NCBI RefSeq assembly: GCF_033958435.1
Contig: NC_134137.1
Coordinates: 105,162,501 to 105,226,500 of the forward strand
Direction of reading: 5' to 3'
Origin: Carettochelys insculpta
Taxonomy: Eukaryota > Chordata > Testudines > Carettochelyidae
Length of the DNA stretch: 64,000 nt
Positions 1 to 13,082 of this stretch are shown here, one piece after another. The notes beneath the pieces were generated by a model. It was not told the DNA's origin. It saw only the letters and a program-made list of their open reading frames with translations, and ran no database searches. The position numbers and the translations under genes are program-made. How positions within the stretch are numbered: the stretch's first letter is position 1; every line of letters begins with the position of its first letter.

Positions 1-134
1 AAAATATTTAAAATTAAAAGCATAAAAATTACAAAGTAGTTTGCTCCAGCAGTAAAATATTTTTTGTAAATCTTAAAGTTTATTTTTCCCTCAGACCGGT
101 CCTCTTCCGGCAGTGCAGTCACCAAAGGTTCAGC
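1..134 (-). CDS. ABCC4: ABCC4 exon, start of second membrane domain (cut by window edge)
   Basis: This is the most 3' ABCC4 exon in the window; it runs off the left edge. Read on the minus strand it begins after a TATAG acceptor at 135-137 in phase 0, directly continuing the linker exon at 5668-5883. The peptide has the conserved EEDRSEGKINF segment followed by a hydrophobic run (NYFVIFMLLILNI) that is the first helix of the second ABC membrane domain. It aligns residue by residue with human MRP4 (EENRSEGKVGF) as I know it. 134 nt are present; the remaining bases and the donor are outside. Confidence 0.93.
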
Positions 135-744
135 CTATAAAAGATAAAATGAATAAGAAAGTATTACTAAAATTCATATTAAAGTCATAGTTCCAGAAAA
201 AGTTACTGCCAGATGATAGTTATGACTTAGCAAATTACTAAATAAGGAGATGAAATTATAATTAAAATGTTTTTAAAACATTAGCATTGTGACACAAGAA
301 ACAAGAGAAGACAGGAAAAGCAATGCCCCTTCTCCATGTATATTGGACAAACTGGATAGCCTCTGCACCAAAAGATAAATTGACTTAAACCTGACATCAG
401 GAATGGTTACACACACAAACCTGTAAGTGATCATTTTAACCTCCCTGGACATTCAGTAATGGATTTAAAAGTAGTCATTCTCCTATAAAAGAAACTTACC
501 ACGAGATTACAGAGGGAGACATGTGAATTGGAATTCATTTTACAAATTTAGCACCTTTAACCTTGGCTTGAATAAGAGATCTTAACTGGCCTTGTGCATT
601 ACAATAGGAACTTCCCCATCTTTGATATTCACAGTAATAAGACATGTCCAGTTTAATTTGTTGTCCTTCTAGTAACAGGTAACTTCCTTCTCCCCACCCT
701 TCTCGCCCCCTGCTATACGTCCTGAATTCTATAGTTCTACTCCA
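135..744. other. ABCC4 intron, AT-rich, nothing recognised
   Basis: AT-rich intronic DNA between the leftmost exon and the first repeat. Short frames here have no recognisable content. Confidence 0.6.
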
Positions 745-870
745 AATCCATCCGATGAAGTGCATTTTACCCACAAAAGTTCATGACCTAATAAATTCGT
801 TAGTCTCTAAGGTGCTCCTGAAGTGCTTGTTATTTGTGAAGTTACAGACTAACACAGCTACACCTCGAAG
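745..870 (+). repeat. Penelope-like tail with decayed hammerhead-like hairpin (copy P1)
   Basis: This short repeat has the order seen in other copies here: a C(C/T)GATGA box (752-758), a hairpin ending in ACCCAC, an AAAG box, then 'taataaa..gttagtct..aaggtg' and a final 'cagactaacacagctac'. The first core base is changed (CCGATGA) and GAAA has become AAAA, so any ribozyme would be inactive. Assignment to Penelope-like elements rests on the known link between such elements and hammerhead motifs and is inference. Confidence 0.45.
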
Positions 871-1379
871 ACTCAATCTTATAATATAATACTATTCCAA
901 GAATTGGACTCTGTAAAATAGGATTATGGGGGTTCTATCTTTCTTTCTCAGTGACCCCGTGGTAAAATTAATCATACCTGGTCTACACTAGGAGATTAAG
1001 TCAAATTTAGGTAACTTAGGTCAAATTTCTAAGGAGTCAGTCCACACAACAGGGACAATTCTGTCAATTTTAAGGGCTACTTTTGTATTCCTGCTTTTCA
1101 TGAAGAGTAACGCCAAATTTGAGCTTGCATGGTCAACCATAGGGTAGTGCAGACAAAGTGTTGTAAAATTCGACATTCGTGGCCTCCTGGATGTGCCCTC
1201 CAGTGCCTCAAAGTGACCACTCTAGCCACTACTTTCAGCTCTGTTGCTCTCCAGGTATGCAAGAAACAGCCTGGGAAAATCTTAACTTCATCTCCTGTTT
1301 GACCAGCGTGCTGAGCGGAGCAGGCTGCACACCTCAGCAGCACATCTCAGAATTTCCAAGGCTGCAGATGAGCTCCAGC

Positions 1380-3030
1380 ATGGAGGACGCAGGAGATCCA
1401 AGACCTCATTGCTGGGGGACAGGGGAAATGAATCTGTGCTGGGAAAACTACAAAGCAGCAAAAGAAATGAAGACATATATTCCAAGATCTCACAGGGCAT
1501 GGAGGAAACAGGATACACCAGAGATGCCCAGCAGCGTTGTGTGAAAATAAAGGAGCAGGCATACCAGAAGACAAAGGAAGCAAATAGACGTTCTGGGTCA
1601 TTGCTGCAAATATGTTGTTTCTATGAGCAGCTGCATGGGATTGTACGGAGAGAGCCAACCACTGTACCCAAAGAGACTGTGGATACCTCCAAAGCAATTC
1701 CTCAGGAAGCCTCTAACAACAGCAAGGAGGACATAGTGGATGAGGAAGAGGAGGAAGATGACAATGTTCATGAGGCAAACGGAGCAACTAATCTCCCTGA
1801 AAGCAAGGAACTTCTCATAACTTTGGATCTCATCCCCCTTCTCCCAGGACATTCTGCAGCCAGACTCTGATGGAGGGAAGGGCACCTCTGGGAGTCCTCT
1901 TTTTTAATCATACTACAAGTGGCTAAGGCAATTGGGTGTGATCGGTGGTGGCCACGGTACCCATAGCTCGGGGCCACTGGAACAACTTGTTAACTTGTCT
2001 GGGGACAGAGCACCAATCCTTCTTGAACATCTCCATAAAGCTCTGAGACAGATACTCTAATTCTTTTCACAAGGTTTTTGGGGAGGCCTGCCTTACTCCA
2101 GCCTCCTTGATAGGACACATTTCCATGCCAAGCCACCAGTAAATAATCTGGCATCACGGCACCACAGACCAATGCAGCACAATGACTGGCCTTGTGCCCA
2201 CATTCAGTCAGCATCCATCCCTTATCAAGGTGCTACTATATGACAGCACAAGCTCCTCCACTATTCCTGAACCACCCCACTCCCTTCCGTGGGCTGCTGG
2301 GGGAAGAGAAAACTTTCACTGTCCCAGCAATGGGGTGTGGGGTGGAGGGGAGAGACTATATGGTGACCGAGAAAGCCACGCACACCACTTCTGCCACAGC
2401 CTCTAGGTTCCTGCCATATGCCTGCAATGTATACAGCTACAGAAACTGTCTTTGCAATCATAGGGTTGAAAGCATGCCCTCACTCTATTCCTTACCATGG
2501 CTGAAAGCAAACTGAGCCAAGCAGGTCCCTTAAGATCTCTGTGTAGTACCAGCTGCACAGAAGATGCTTAAAAGACAAAATTTATCCTTGCATGGAATAC
2601 ATCCCCATTGTCTTTGAAAGAGGTGCATTCATGAAAATCCTTTGTGTGTTGTTAAACTTATCTACGGTAAATGTATCTGCTTACTGTCTGTCCTTTGCTT
2701 ATGTTTCGTCGCAGTGTGTGCAACAGCAAGCTCTTTGACCACCGCTCCCCACCTCCCCGCAGCTGTTAGACTGGCACAAATCTGCAGGAGACAATGAACA
2801 CAAAAAGGGATGTTTATAGAGCACACAGAAGCCATCCGCATGGACAGGGCACAGTTAATTGTGTGAAGAGAACCATGCTGGCAGAGAGGCAAGCTGATGA
2901 GGATGAAGTGCGTATTGTGAGGCAAGGCAAGATCTCAGACATCATGAATAGGAGACCCAAAGAGCAGGTGTTGCAGCTGATGAGACAGCAAATAGAGTTC
3001 CTGAGGTGCCTGGTACATAAGGACTAAAAC
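1380..3030 (+). pseudogene. Harbinger Myb/SANT-like DNA-binding protein, decayed
   Basis: A reading frame at 1409-1870 contains the core of the Myb/SANT-like second protein of Harbinger elements: SKRNEDIYSKISQGMEETGY, then VKIKEQAYQKTKEANRRSGS and CCFYEQLHGIV, followed by an acidic tract (DEEEEEDDN near 1740) and LPESKELLITLD. The N-terminal part near 1380-1410 is out of frame. A second segment around 2880-3025 (EDEVRIVRQG..EQVLQLMRQQIEFL) looks like the C-terminal helical exon, followed by AATAAA near 3254. In this family the protein helps bind the transposon ends and brings transposase to the nucleus. Missing frames and no clean start mark it as dead. Confidence 0.65.
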
Positions 3031-3493
3031 CCACTGCAGCCCAAGCTGAAACCCTTGCCCTCCTCACCATGTTCCCTAACCTCCCCACCTCGGCACCCCA
3101 GAATGGGTGGGAAGGGAGTCAAGGGTAACCTTGCATTCCACTTAAAGGGATGTGTCTGAGAGCAGAAGGCTGATATCCCTCCACCTGTGATGTCAAAATG
3201 CCCTTACTTACCCACCCTTGAAGCCCCTGCCATAAGCTTCTTTAGAGTTCCCTGAATAAAAATGATTAAACTCACAAGACCATTGTCTTTACTGCTTGTG
3301 TTGCACTGAGAGTGGGGCGGATTACAGACTTTACAGGTAAGCACACATCATTCTGGGGGAAATGCCTTAAGAGCAACAGAAACAACTGTCATGTCGCTGT
3401 CTGGTTATTCATAAAGCTGTTTTTCAAAACCTCCCTGATTAGCAGTGTCCCTCATTGTGCTCTCCTTATTTCCTGGTTTCTGGCTGCTCATAA

Positions 3494-4259
3494 TTACTGG
3501 CCAGGTGATCGGCCTTGGCCCCCCCAGCTTGGCATGAAAATCTCCCCCTTGCTCTCACATAAATTATGAAACACAGAGCAGGCTGTCACCACATGGGGAA
3601 TGTTGCCTTTGCTGAGGTCTAACTGAATCAGGAGGCTCTTGAACCTGGTTTTTAAAAGGCCAAATGTACATTGTGCTACCATTCTGCACTTGCTGTGGTC
3701 CAGCTTGCATTTGTATGGCTTCATGACCCAAGGGAGCAAAGGGTAAACAGGGTCACCCAGGATCACTACTGGCATCTCCACATCTCCAGTGGTGATTTTC
3801 TGGTCTGGGAAGAAAGTTCTATTCTGCAGCTTTCTAAACAGACCAGAGCTCTTAAAGATGTGAGTGTCAGGCACCTTTCCCAGCCATCCCATGTTGATGT
3901 CAGTGAACCAACCCTTGTGATCCACCAATGCCTGCAACACCATGCAGAAGTACCCACTGCAGTTTATCTATCACTCTGCCACAGTTAGAGAACTCTGGTG
4001 GCAAAACAGTCCACCATATCCTGCACAATTCTCAGAGCCAGTCTTTCACAGCAGAAGAGTACTGTTTGCCTGGGCTTCCTGGATCAAAGCAGCCCCCTAT
4101 GTAGATCTGTCCACTCCAAAACGACTGCCTATTGATCGGTGGCTGTCTGGCATTGCAAGCTACCACAGAGCAATTCCCACACACTTCTGAAATGTCAGTA
4201 ATAAAGTTTCCAGAGACCACGATCACAATGAGGAAAGCATTCATATGCAGAAAGAGCAC
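3494..4259 (-). pseudogene. Harbinger DDE transposase fragment, decayed
   Basis: On the minus strand, MVLQALVDHKGWFTDINMGW is followed by GLFRKLQNRTFFP, MPVVILGDPVYPLLPWVMKP and NIPHVVTACSVFHNLCESKGE. These are the middle and C-terminal landmarks of the DDE_Tnp_4 domain. The second catalytic motif is damaged (PDTHIF where HDARVF is usual) and the glutamate motif reads AQCTFG instead of VERTFG. The upstream part containing the first Asp is lost among stops between 3943 and 4259. Non-functional. Confidence 0.7.
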
Positions 4260-4269
4260 TTAAGCATAC

Positions 4270-5088
4270 GTATCAATATTTCCTGGAATAGAAATGGTTT
4301 TAAACATGTGCTTTTTCAGAATCATAGCCTTAAAGAACAATAATAAAAATAGCCAAAAGCTGTGCACTCTATTTGCTTTAATGAGTCAGCCTCTAAACCT
4401 TTGCTTTAACGGGTCAACCTCTATAAGAGCAACTCCCTTGAAACAGTTCGGACCACAAGAGCCACAAAATTCCAGCCAATGTCTTGTAATAAATTCTCTG
4501 AAGTGTAAGTGCCCATGAGGGAGCTTTCAGTAGGGAAAACAGAAGAGGAAGAAGATGGCAAATCGAGAAAATTACATTGAAGAAAGCGAAAAAACATTAT
4601 ACAGCACACAGAAAGAGCAAAGAGGAGGGGAGAGAGCGTGCACACAACACAGAGTCATGAGAAAAGCAGTAAATGAACAAAAAGAAACAAAAGAGAAAAT
4701 TTGCTGAGACTCTAAGTCATTTTTTGTAACTGTATGGTCAATATACAGAAAGAATGGTGCTAACATAAAACAGTGAAATACATAATGTTTTATTTAGCTG
4801 TTAAGGGATGTGGATTGTGTCAGAACAGGAGGAATGGCAGGCCTCCATTATGGCCAGGAGACAAGCAGAGGAATGCAGCGTATGTACACACAGGAGAACA
4901 ACAGCCTGTTCTAGGCTTGTATGTCACGGCTGGCGCTTTGCACAGTTTGGGTTGTGATGTTGGCAACCAGGTGCCAACTCCTGCCAAATCTTTAGGCCTC
5001 AGCTGAGTGTAGTAAGTACAGGCCCAGTATGAGGCCTTAGGCCTGAACCAAAGTAATGGTCAAGACTTTGCCACTTTCGATCACGTGC
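4270..5088. other. Intron between old Harbinger and MITE C5
   Basis: Purine-rich stretch near 4530-4720, then a GC-richer block near 4800-5040. It might include the unrecognised right end of the old Harbinger. No gene seen. Confidence 0.4.
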
Positions 5089-5543
5089 AGCTTGTCTACA
5101 CAGGGTTCTTTTTGAAAGGACCCCGCAGACGTCGATAACCCCTTATTCCTATTCGGTTATAAGAATAAGGGGATTTGACATCTGCAGGGTCCTTTCAAAA
5201 AGGAGCCCTTGTAGTGAGGAAGTGCTGCTTTCTAAACACACACCACCCATGTAGACAGAAGCCTTTCGAAAGGACCCCCTGATTTTGAAAGACCCCTTTT
5301 CCCCTTTGTTTTGGGAAGAAGGAGCTTTCAAAGTCTGGGGGGGGTCCTTTCAGAAGGCTTCTGTCTAAATGGAGGGCGTGCATTTCAAAACCAGCACTTT
5401 TGAAATGCGGGTGGTCACCATTAGGCTAATGAGGTGCTGCATATTCATGGCAGCGCCTCATCAGCATCTGCCAAAGTGGCTCATTACCATGCCCTTTCCG
5501 AAAGGCAGAGGCTAGTGTAGCCACAGCCATGTAGACATAGCCC
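5089..5543. mobile_element. Harbinger-type MITE (C5)
   Basis: Left end 'agcttgtctacaca' and right end 'tgtagacatagccc' form the inverted termini. The inside contains the snapback block 'ccccttattc..gaataagggg' and the 'tcctttc(g/a)aaag' motifs shared with MITEs at 29.3, 33.1, 43.0 and 58.3 kb. A TGC triplet flanks both proposed ends (5086-5088, 5544-5546). Non-coding; mobilised in trans if at all. Confidence 0.65.
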
Positions 5544-5667
5544 TGCTGGAATCTAATTTAATTGCTGACATAAAAGCACAGTGGAGCAAATCCATAATAT
5601 AAGAATATCATTATGTGACCAAAATTAACAAGCAATATCATGCTTAATTCATCTTTTATGTACTCAC

Positions 5668-5883
5668 TGGTAGCTGTTCTGTTGCACCATCCTTCTGAGA
5701 CTGCACTGAGGAATCTTGTGACCAGACAGAGGACTGGGAAAATGTACGGTTTCTTGCCAGCTTCATTGTGGGGGTTTCAGGAATTAATGATTGTTCATCC
5801 TCTTCATTTTTTTTCAAAAGGGAAGCAAAATCGATTCCAGAGCTCAGGAACTCTGAATAGGTCCCTTTCCCCACCATCTTACC
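5668..5883 (-). CDS. ABCC4: ABCC4 exon, end of NBD1 and linker
   Basis: 72 codons in phase 0, acceptor TGTAG at 5884-5886 side, donor GTGAGT at 5662-5667. The peptide opens with [20 protein letters not shown], the last strand and helix of nucleotide-binding domain 1, continues through [10 protein letters not shown], and ends with the regulatory linker [15 protein letters not shown]. This linker corresponds to the human NRTFSESSVWSQQSS segment. It joins the first transporter half to the second membrane domain in exon 1-134. Confidence 0.96.
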
Positions 5884-6396
5884 CTACAGCAAAATAGTTG
5901 TTAAATTTTGTTCACATTCTGTGTGCAAGTTCTGTACAGGGTAAATTTAACAATCTGTTGCATAAGCCTTCATTACTGGAGCCCCATGGTATTTCACACG
6001 TGCACGATCGGTAAATGAAAGCTCTAGAGAGTGCTTAAAAAGCCCTCACCTCTTAATATTGAAAGGTTAAACCTTTCAATTATCCATCCTTTGTAGTAAA
6101 GGATTACAGGTAAGATCATTACCTCCCACTAAAGCAACATTTTCATACCAGGTAAATGAGGTAGAGTGATATATAAAGGGATCTGGATCTGGATGGGGAG
6201 GATCCCTCAGAAGGTCCTACAGAAGGTAGCCTGATAGCTGTAAAGACAGGTTTCATAAACAGTCCCTCAGCTTTTGTGATATGCCAGGGGCTATAAAGCT
6301 ACCCAGGATTTGAAAGTCTTAAAGCCACCTTAGCTCTTTGCTTCACATGGGCTCTTAGGAGAGCCACACTGTATTCGCCCCATGTGTTCCAGCTTA
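5884..6396. other. ABCC4 intron, nothing recognised
   Basis: AT-rich intronic DNA with a small palindrome 'aaaggttaaacctttcaa' at 6061-6078. No coding or repeat signature identified. Confidence 0.5.
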
Positions 6397-6427
6397 AAAA
6401 AAAAACACACACACACACACACACACA
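6397..6427. repeat. A-run plus (CA)n microsatellite
   Basis: A run of A followed by about eleven CA units; a second A-rich stretch lies at 6470-6495. Confidence 0.9.
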
Positions 6428-6624
6428 ATCGACTCTTTTGTACCTACGCCAGAGTTTGTTGTATCAAAGAAAAAGAAAAAAACAAAAAAAAAAACCAGGT
6501 GTTGTGGCTTTTTCTGAAACTTTGTGAAGTACTAGAGACCTGGTTGCAGTTCCACTTGCAAGCAGAAATTGGGCTGGAAGAAAGTTCTACACAGAAACTT
6601 GTTGTAATACACATTCAAAGTGTA

Positions 6625-6835
6625 TGGGCCAGGCCCTGCGCTAGCTGTGGGAGGAGCTCCACTGGGGGCTGGGCCAGGCCCCACGCTGGCCAGAGAAGGG
6701 GCTGGAGCTGGCAGAGTGGTGGGAGGCTGTGTGGGAGAGGGGCAGGCACCGTATGTGAGGGGGGCTACTTTGGGTGGCTGGGCCAGGCCCCGTGGTGCTG
6801 GGAGATGGGCTGGGGCCAGCACGGTGCAGGGGTCT
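6625..6835. repeat. GC-rich imperfect tandem repeat ('gctgggccaggcccc')
   Basis: The motif gggccaggccc recurs at about 6627, 6672 and 6780, with related GGAGCTGG/GGCTGGG units between. Open frames across it on both strands are products of the low-complexity sequence, not genes. Confidence 0.6.
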
Positions 6836-7332
6836 GCTTCCTCCAACCTTAAAAAGTAGTAAGACAATCTTGCAGTATTTTTTATTTTGAATATTCAGGA
6901 TCATCAAATTTAGGGAACTCCACTTCTGCTGGAAATTGGTCTCAGAAACATATGACTTTTTCTAAGCCTTTAATTAAAAGGAACGAAGGTGCTGAATCTA
7001 ATAAGTACAGCATCTCCTGATCCTCTTTCTTGCCCCTCCTAATTATAAATCTAAACAATATATAAATGTTTAAATACTAAATAAAAATCTCCTCCCCAAA
7101 GGTAGAAGACACAACATGATACTATGTCAGTTCAGATTTTTCAGGCAAGGTGGTACAAGAAAATTCTTCTCAGCTTCCAATGTTAATAACAAGGTTAAAC
7201 AAAATACATTTATAAACTGCAATGATATTTCATAGAAAATCACTTTTCCCCGCTCTTCACCTTTTTACCTTCTGAGTATGAATGAGTAGCAGAAATAGCT
7301 AAGTTGAAAAGCCAGCCTGTGATATCACTTAC

Positions 7333-7429
7333 CTCTTTTAAAATCACAATCTGATTTGCAGCATGGATGTACTGCAACTGATGAGTCACTAAAATAGAGA
7401 CCTTTTGGTGCAAAGCCTGATAAATACAC
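7333..7429 (-). CDS. ABCC4: ABCC4 exon, NBD1 H-loop
   Basis: One base completing the split codon plus 32 codons; acceptor TTTGCAG before 7429, donor GTAAGTG at 7326-7332. The peptide CIYQALHQKVSILVTHQLQY contains the switch histidine (VTHQLQ), which contacts the ATP gamma-phosphate, and ends HAANQIVILKE. It sits between the Walker B exon (12976-13062) and the linker exon (5668-5883). Confidence 0.96.
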
Positions 7430-7524
7430 CTGCAAACAGCAGGAAAGAAATTGATAGAACAGTAATGTTTTGAAACATTTTTGTGTATTACAGAAATGTA
7501 CATAAAAACACATGTATTGCAATA

Positions 7525-7893
7525 CAAGCTTTATTATCCGGCATCTCTGGGGAACCAGGGACACCTGATAATAAAACGTGCTGGCTATTCAAGCAGGGGC
7601 CGTCATCCATGCCCGCTCCGACCACCTCCCCCCACGAGTCTGGACAGCATGCAGCTTTCCCTGCTCTACCTACCCAGCTGGGCAGTGGGTATCTAGCCCT
7701 GCACCAATGGCCCTGGCAGGGCAGCCGGCCTGCTCTGTTGGCCCCAACTGTTTAACCAGGCCTCCAGCGGCAGCTGGCCCCAGCTGGTCAACCAGCTCGG
7801 CGGCAGTTAGCTCCAGCCAGGTAACCAGTCCCATAGCAGCTGGTTAACTGAATGTGCCTATTATCTGGGTCCCAGATAACCGAGTTTTCACTG
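7525..7893. mobile_element. pogo/Tigger-like non-autonomous TIR element (T1)
   Basis: Flanked by TA on both sides (7523-7524, 7894-7895). Left terminus caagctttattatccggc and, inverted, right terminus cagtgaaaactcggttatct share the CA(G)..TTATC(C/T)GG plan of pogo/Tigger-like MITEs. The interior is a GC-rich imperfect repeat of 'gcagctggccccagctggt' units. No transposase. Confidence 0.55.
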
Positions 7894-7999
7894 TAATTAT
7901 TTTGTCTTCAAAGAAGAAAAATACCACTCCAGGACAAGCAGACATCCAAAATAAGGTACTAGTCAAAATTATTTCAACTTGGCATGAGTCTAATAAAGA

Positions 8000-8070
8000 A
8001 GTTTTATAATCCAGCACCCATTGGGAACTGGGGGTGCCAGATAATCAAATGTGCCAGATAGCGGAACAGA
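8000..8070. mobile_element. Fragment of the same pogo/Tigger-like family (T2)
   Basis: Contains 'ttttataatccagcaccc' and its imperfect inverse 'gggggtgccagataatcaa', matching the termini of T1. Too short to define ends. Confidence 0.4.
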
Positions 8071-8079
8071 GCCACCAGC

Positions 8080-9020
8080 CCCACTCCAGCAATTGATTTC
8101 AATGGAAATATAATTATGAAGTTAAATGTGTGCACAAATGTTTACAGGATATGACCTTTGTTATTCATTTATATGTGGTTTGTTCATTCATTCTTATTTT
8201 CTTCTCCTATTCCTATCAATTTTTAATGGTTTTAGGAGTAAGATTCTCCAAACAGATTTGCAAATTTCAACTAACTCTATTTAAACACACATTTTCAAAA
8301 ACTAAGTAACAAAGCCTTTTTACAAATGCAGGCCAAAATTCTCTACAACTTACTAAAGAAAAAAATGTGCCTCATACAGTGAGGCACATAAACTCAATGC
8401 ATATAAACTTCTATGATGCCGTTTTTCTCTTCACACTTTTTTCCTACATATATCCCATTTCATGAAATGCTTCAGCATGCAGTGTACTAATGTAGCTGAA
8501 CTACAAGGAAGAGAACCAGCAGAATGTGAGTAGCAAGACCTCCACAAGTCACTGCTTTAGAGACCTCTCTAGGGTTGCACTTGGTTTTAGGTTTCCCAGA
8601 CACATGATGGTGTTTTGTTTTGTTTACCAATAACATACTGAAATCTGAACTGGTAAAGGAAGATCAGTTAAAAATGAGTGAGCTAACACGTTCATTTAAA
8701 GTTCTCATTAAAAAGTCCTCCAGTTTTCATGGCATCCATGCTCTTTACTCTGCAGTTCAAATATTTGCTATATGACTCGAAAGTGCTATCTTTGAACCGT
8801 TCCACAGCCTGATAGTCTATAAATGCAAAAGACCATGCTCAAGCAGAGTTTGGTTCTGTCTAGCATGGTTGGGAACCAGCAGACTTTAAAACATGTACCA
8901 AAACTGGTTGCTCATTCTAGCTAGTTGCCGAACATCAATAATATTTAGACCTTTCCCAATTCTACAGCTGTTATGGCAGTATCAGAAGAAAACTTCTGCT
9001 TTGATTGGCCAATAGGAGCC
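8080..9020. other. ABCC4 intron, nothing recognised
   Basis: AT-rich sequence without long frames or terminal repeats. Confidence 0.5.
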
Positions 9021-9024
9021 GCAA

Positions 9025-9440
9025 GGTGTGAAATGCAGTGTGTAAAGCCACCTGGACAACCCTGAGCTGGACAGGCCTGTCTGCTTCCCAGGAGCCATCT
9101 GAGGTAAGCGCTCCCTACGCACTGCCTGTATCTCTCACTCCCTTCTGTACCCCAAAACACATCCCCAGCCCTGAGCCACCTCCCACACTCAAATGCCCTC
9201 CCAGAGACAGTACCCTCCACCAAAACCCTCACCCCAACTGTGAGCCCCCCCTGCACCCAAAATCCCCCCTCCAGGAATCCACACCTGCATCCCCTCCTGA
9301 ATCCCAATCCCCTGACCCAACTAAGTGAAAGTAAGTCAGGGTGAGGGACAGCAAGCAACAGAGGGAGAGGGGATGAAGTGAGTGGGTACAGAGGCTTGGA
9401 AATGGAGCAGGGCCTCAAATGGTTAGGGGCTAGACAGGAA
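9025..9440. repeat. C-rich interspersed repeat, family unknown
   Basis: C-rich stretch with recurring 'cctgagcc', 'cccctccag' and 'ccccaa' words followed by a purine-rich segment. It resembles GC-rich interspersed repeats common in turtle introns, but I cannot name a family. Confidence 0.35.
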
Positions 9441-9479
9441 GTGGGGCAAGGGTATTTGCATTTCTGAAGTTAGAGAACT

Positions 9480-10800
9480 ATCTGCAAATATCCTGAATAG
9501 GACCTGAGCCAGGAATGCTGATGATCATTCAGGATAATAGGAGAACGACCCACATGATCATAACACGTGAGGATGCACAACATGATCCACAACTAAAGCC
9601 TCTGAGTACAGACAAAGAGAATGTTTACCCTTTCAGCAATCACTGTGAAGAGCTGAGTAGATCTATGGAATGGTACAGTCCAAGCATGAGAAGAAGGACA
9701 AGTGCCTGATGAGGCAGAACATGGTGACAGTGTTGTCTGTAAGCACCAGCACATTCCTTCCCAAAATGTCAAGCAAGGCTGCTGGACAGGACAGGCCAAC
9801 TGCGTGGAGCTCTCTGACACTGATGTGTCACAAAAACTCTTATGGAAACAAGAGGCCTTGAGTACTAAGGGGCCCAAGGTGTGCTCCTCAACCTCGCTTC
9901 GACAAGTCTGAGACCAGGGAAATCAGCAGATGGGTCAGCAAGCAATGAACACCCACACAAACTCTACTTGGGTCCAGCCAGCGAGGGAGATGACAAGTGG
10001 AGAAGGTACAGTGAGGACCAAGTTCAGACAGTGGCAGTTAGGTGCACACACCGAAACCAGCTGTGGCGGGAGGGAGCTAATGTGTAGTCATGCGTGTGAC
10101 CGAACAGCCTCCAACAGAAAATAGGCTGTTGTAACAGGATGGTCCCCAAGGAGTACTATCAGGGATGACATTATCTGAAACTGACCTTCTGGGAGGACGG
10201 CTCTGGCCTGGCTGTAATCAAGCACCATTTCAATAAACTCTGTCTTCTGTATCAGAGTCAGAGTAGACTTACATGCATTTATGAGCATGCCCAAACCTAA
10301 AAAGTTGACTAAATGAGGTGAAATCCATGATGACCTCACTCAGAAGTAGTGCTTCTTGCAACGAGCCCACCATGGTCAGGATGTGGACAAAACTATAGGA
10401 GAATGCTTTTACTTCCTCCATCTGGATGCCCAAATTTTCAGCCACCTTTTTTAACAAATCATGGTGGGCCTTGTAGTTGTCATTGGGAGATGACTCACCT
10501 GCTTCCAACACAGTCTCCGCACCTTCTGTATTTGCCAGCTGTCCAGGCACCTCCTGCTGGTACATGGCACGGACCCTGGATAGGAGTCTGGTGTAGTTCT
10601 GTCCTTCCTTCAGAGGTCACTGAATAGGAACACTTTACTGGGACCCCTGCATGAGAGGAAATTCTCATGGGTTCCAAAAAGCTCGCTGCATGGGCACAGG
10701 TTAGTGACCAGGAGACCAAGTACTGCATGACATCACCCAGCTCAAGGGCACAGCTAGGTAGGGATGACTTCAGGAATGCCCAGGTCTATTCCTTGGACAG
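9480..10800 (-). mobile_element. DIRS-like retrotransposon remnant (gag-RT-RNase H scraps)
   Basis: Three collinear minus-strand blocks are recognisable. A gag-like block at 10350-10565 has EVPGQLANTEGAETVLEAG and HHDLLKKVAENLGIQMEEVK. An RT-like block at 10088-10339 has LGMLINACKSTLT and FIEMVLDYSQARAVLPEGQF. An RNase H-like block at about 9590-9900 has SDLSKRG*GAHLGPLV. Shared family features point to DIRS-type (tyrosine-recombinase) elements of reptiles. The gag block abuts the RT block, so most of pol is missing. Frames are broken and no termini were found. Confidence 0.6.
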
Positions 10801-10809
10801 AAGGAGTAC

Positions 10810-11479
10810 AACCCCCTTCTGACTCTGAAGTCAAAGAGCCTTTGTCTGGTGACCATGGTTGATTGGCTCCCAGTTGTTCTGCCAAAGTTTGCATCACAGG
10901 AATGGACATGTGCAACCACAGAAAGAGTTTTCCCAGTCTTCCTCTTCCATAATGTATCTTTGTTTTGCTCTACAGCTTGGAAAACAAGACTGAATAGAAG
11001 TTTTACTTTTTTTCTGAGTTTCACAATTGCTCTTGATGAGGCCTTTTCTTGCTTCATGCCATTTAGCAGGAAAGGGAGATCCTATGCCATTCAATCAATG
11101 TCACTTAGCCTCTTTATGTTCCTTATTGGTAGGAAAATATTACTATTTGTACTGCGATAGTGGGCAGTACTCCCAGTCCTGTACCTCACTGTAGGAAGCA
11201 CTGTATGAACTCTGAATTAATGGATCTGGAAATATCAGGCCGGAAGATTAACCCCCAAAAGGTACTTATTCCCTTTCCTTTTTTAATTTGCACACTAGGT
11301 AATGAACATTTTAAGATGGGAAGCAGCAGTGGACACAACACACATTTAACATAACTTCAGACACAGCCACTGGGAGAGCCATCCCACAAGAAGATAAAAA
11401 AGGAGAGAGTGGAGCTCAGACTATGCTCATGGAATGCAGTGGAGAACAATGGAATACCTGAGCTTTATAAGCAATGCAC
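10810..11479. other. Intron flanking the DIRS remnant
   Basis: May contain additional gag-side sequence of the DIRS remnant (minus-strand frame 10770-11057 ends in QSTMVTRQRLFDF); beyond that nothing identified. Confidence 0.35.
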
Positions 11480-11783
11480 ACCAATCAGAGCTTGTCTCCA
11501 TTATACAGTTGGTCGACGCTGCAGTGATTGATGCACTGATGGTTTATTTATCATGTTTGCTTAGACATGCTAAATCGATTTCCGTGTTCTGTCCCATTGA
11601 TTCTGGTATTCCACCAGGCCAAGCAAAGTAGGCAAAGTCGATGGGAGACCAACTGCCACTGACCTTCGACAAAGATGACACGGTGGTAAGCAGGTCTAAG
11701 TATGTCAACTTCAGCTATGCAATTTGTATAGGTGAAGTTGCGTATCTTGGATCATCTGGGAGGCGCTTGGTGTAGACTAGGCC
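11480..11783. mobile_element. Harbinger-type MITE, left end unclear (E)
   Basis: The right end 'ggtgtagactaggcc' at 11769-11783 is the terminal motif of the local Harbinger MITEs. Inside are 'gtcgacgctgcagtg' and 'ggtgaagttgcgta' segments like those of the MITE at 55.97-56.24 kb. The left end could not be fixed. Confidence 0.45.

Positions 11784-13082
<1,299 letters not shown>

Larger units (their letters stand above)
970..4260. mobile_element. Old degenerate PIF/Harbinger DNA transposon
   Basis: Two convergent pseudogenes define this element: a Myb/SANT-like protein on the plus strand (about 1380-3030) and a Harbinger DDE transposase on the minus strand (about 3494-4250). The left end (near 975) carries 'ggtctacactagg', the terminal motif shared by Harbinger MITEs in this window. 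The right end was not found, so that border is approximate. Its coding relics are much more diverged than the copies at 35-43 kb, so it is an older or different subfamily. It lies in an ABCC4 intron. Confidence 0.7.

Noticed and set aside
6532..6907. Overlapping proline- and glycine-rich frames
   Set aside because: Low-complexity tandem repeat without start context, splice sites or a known domain.
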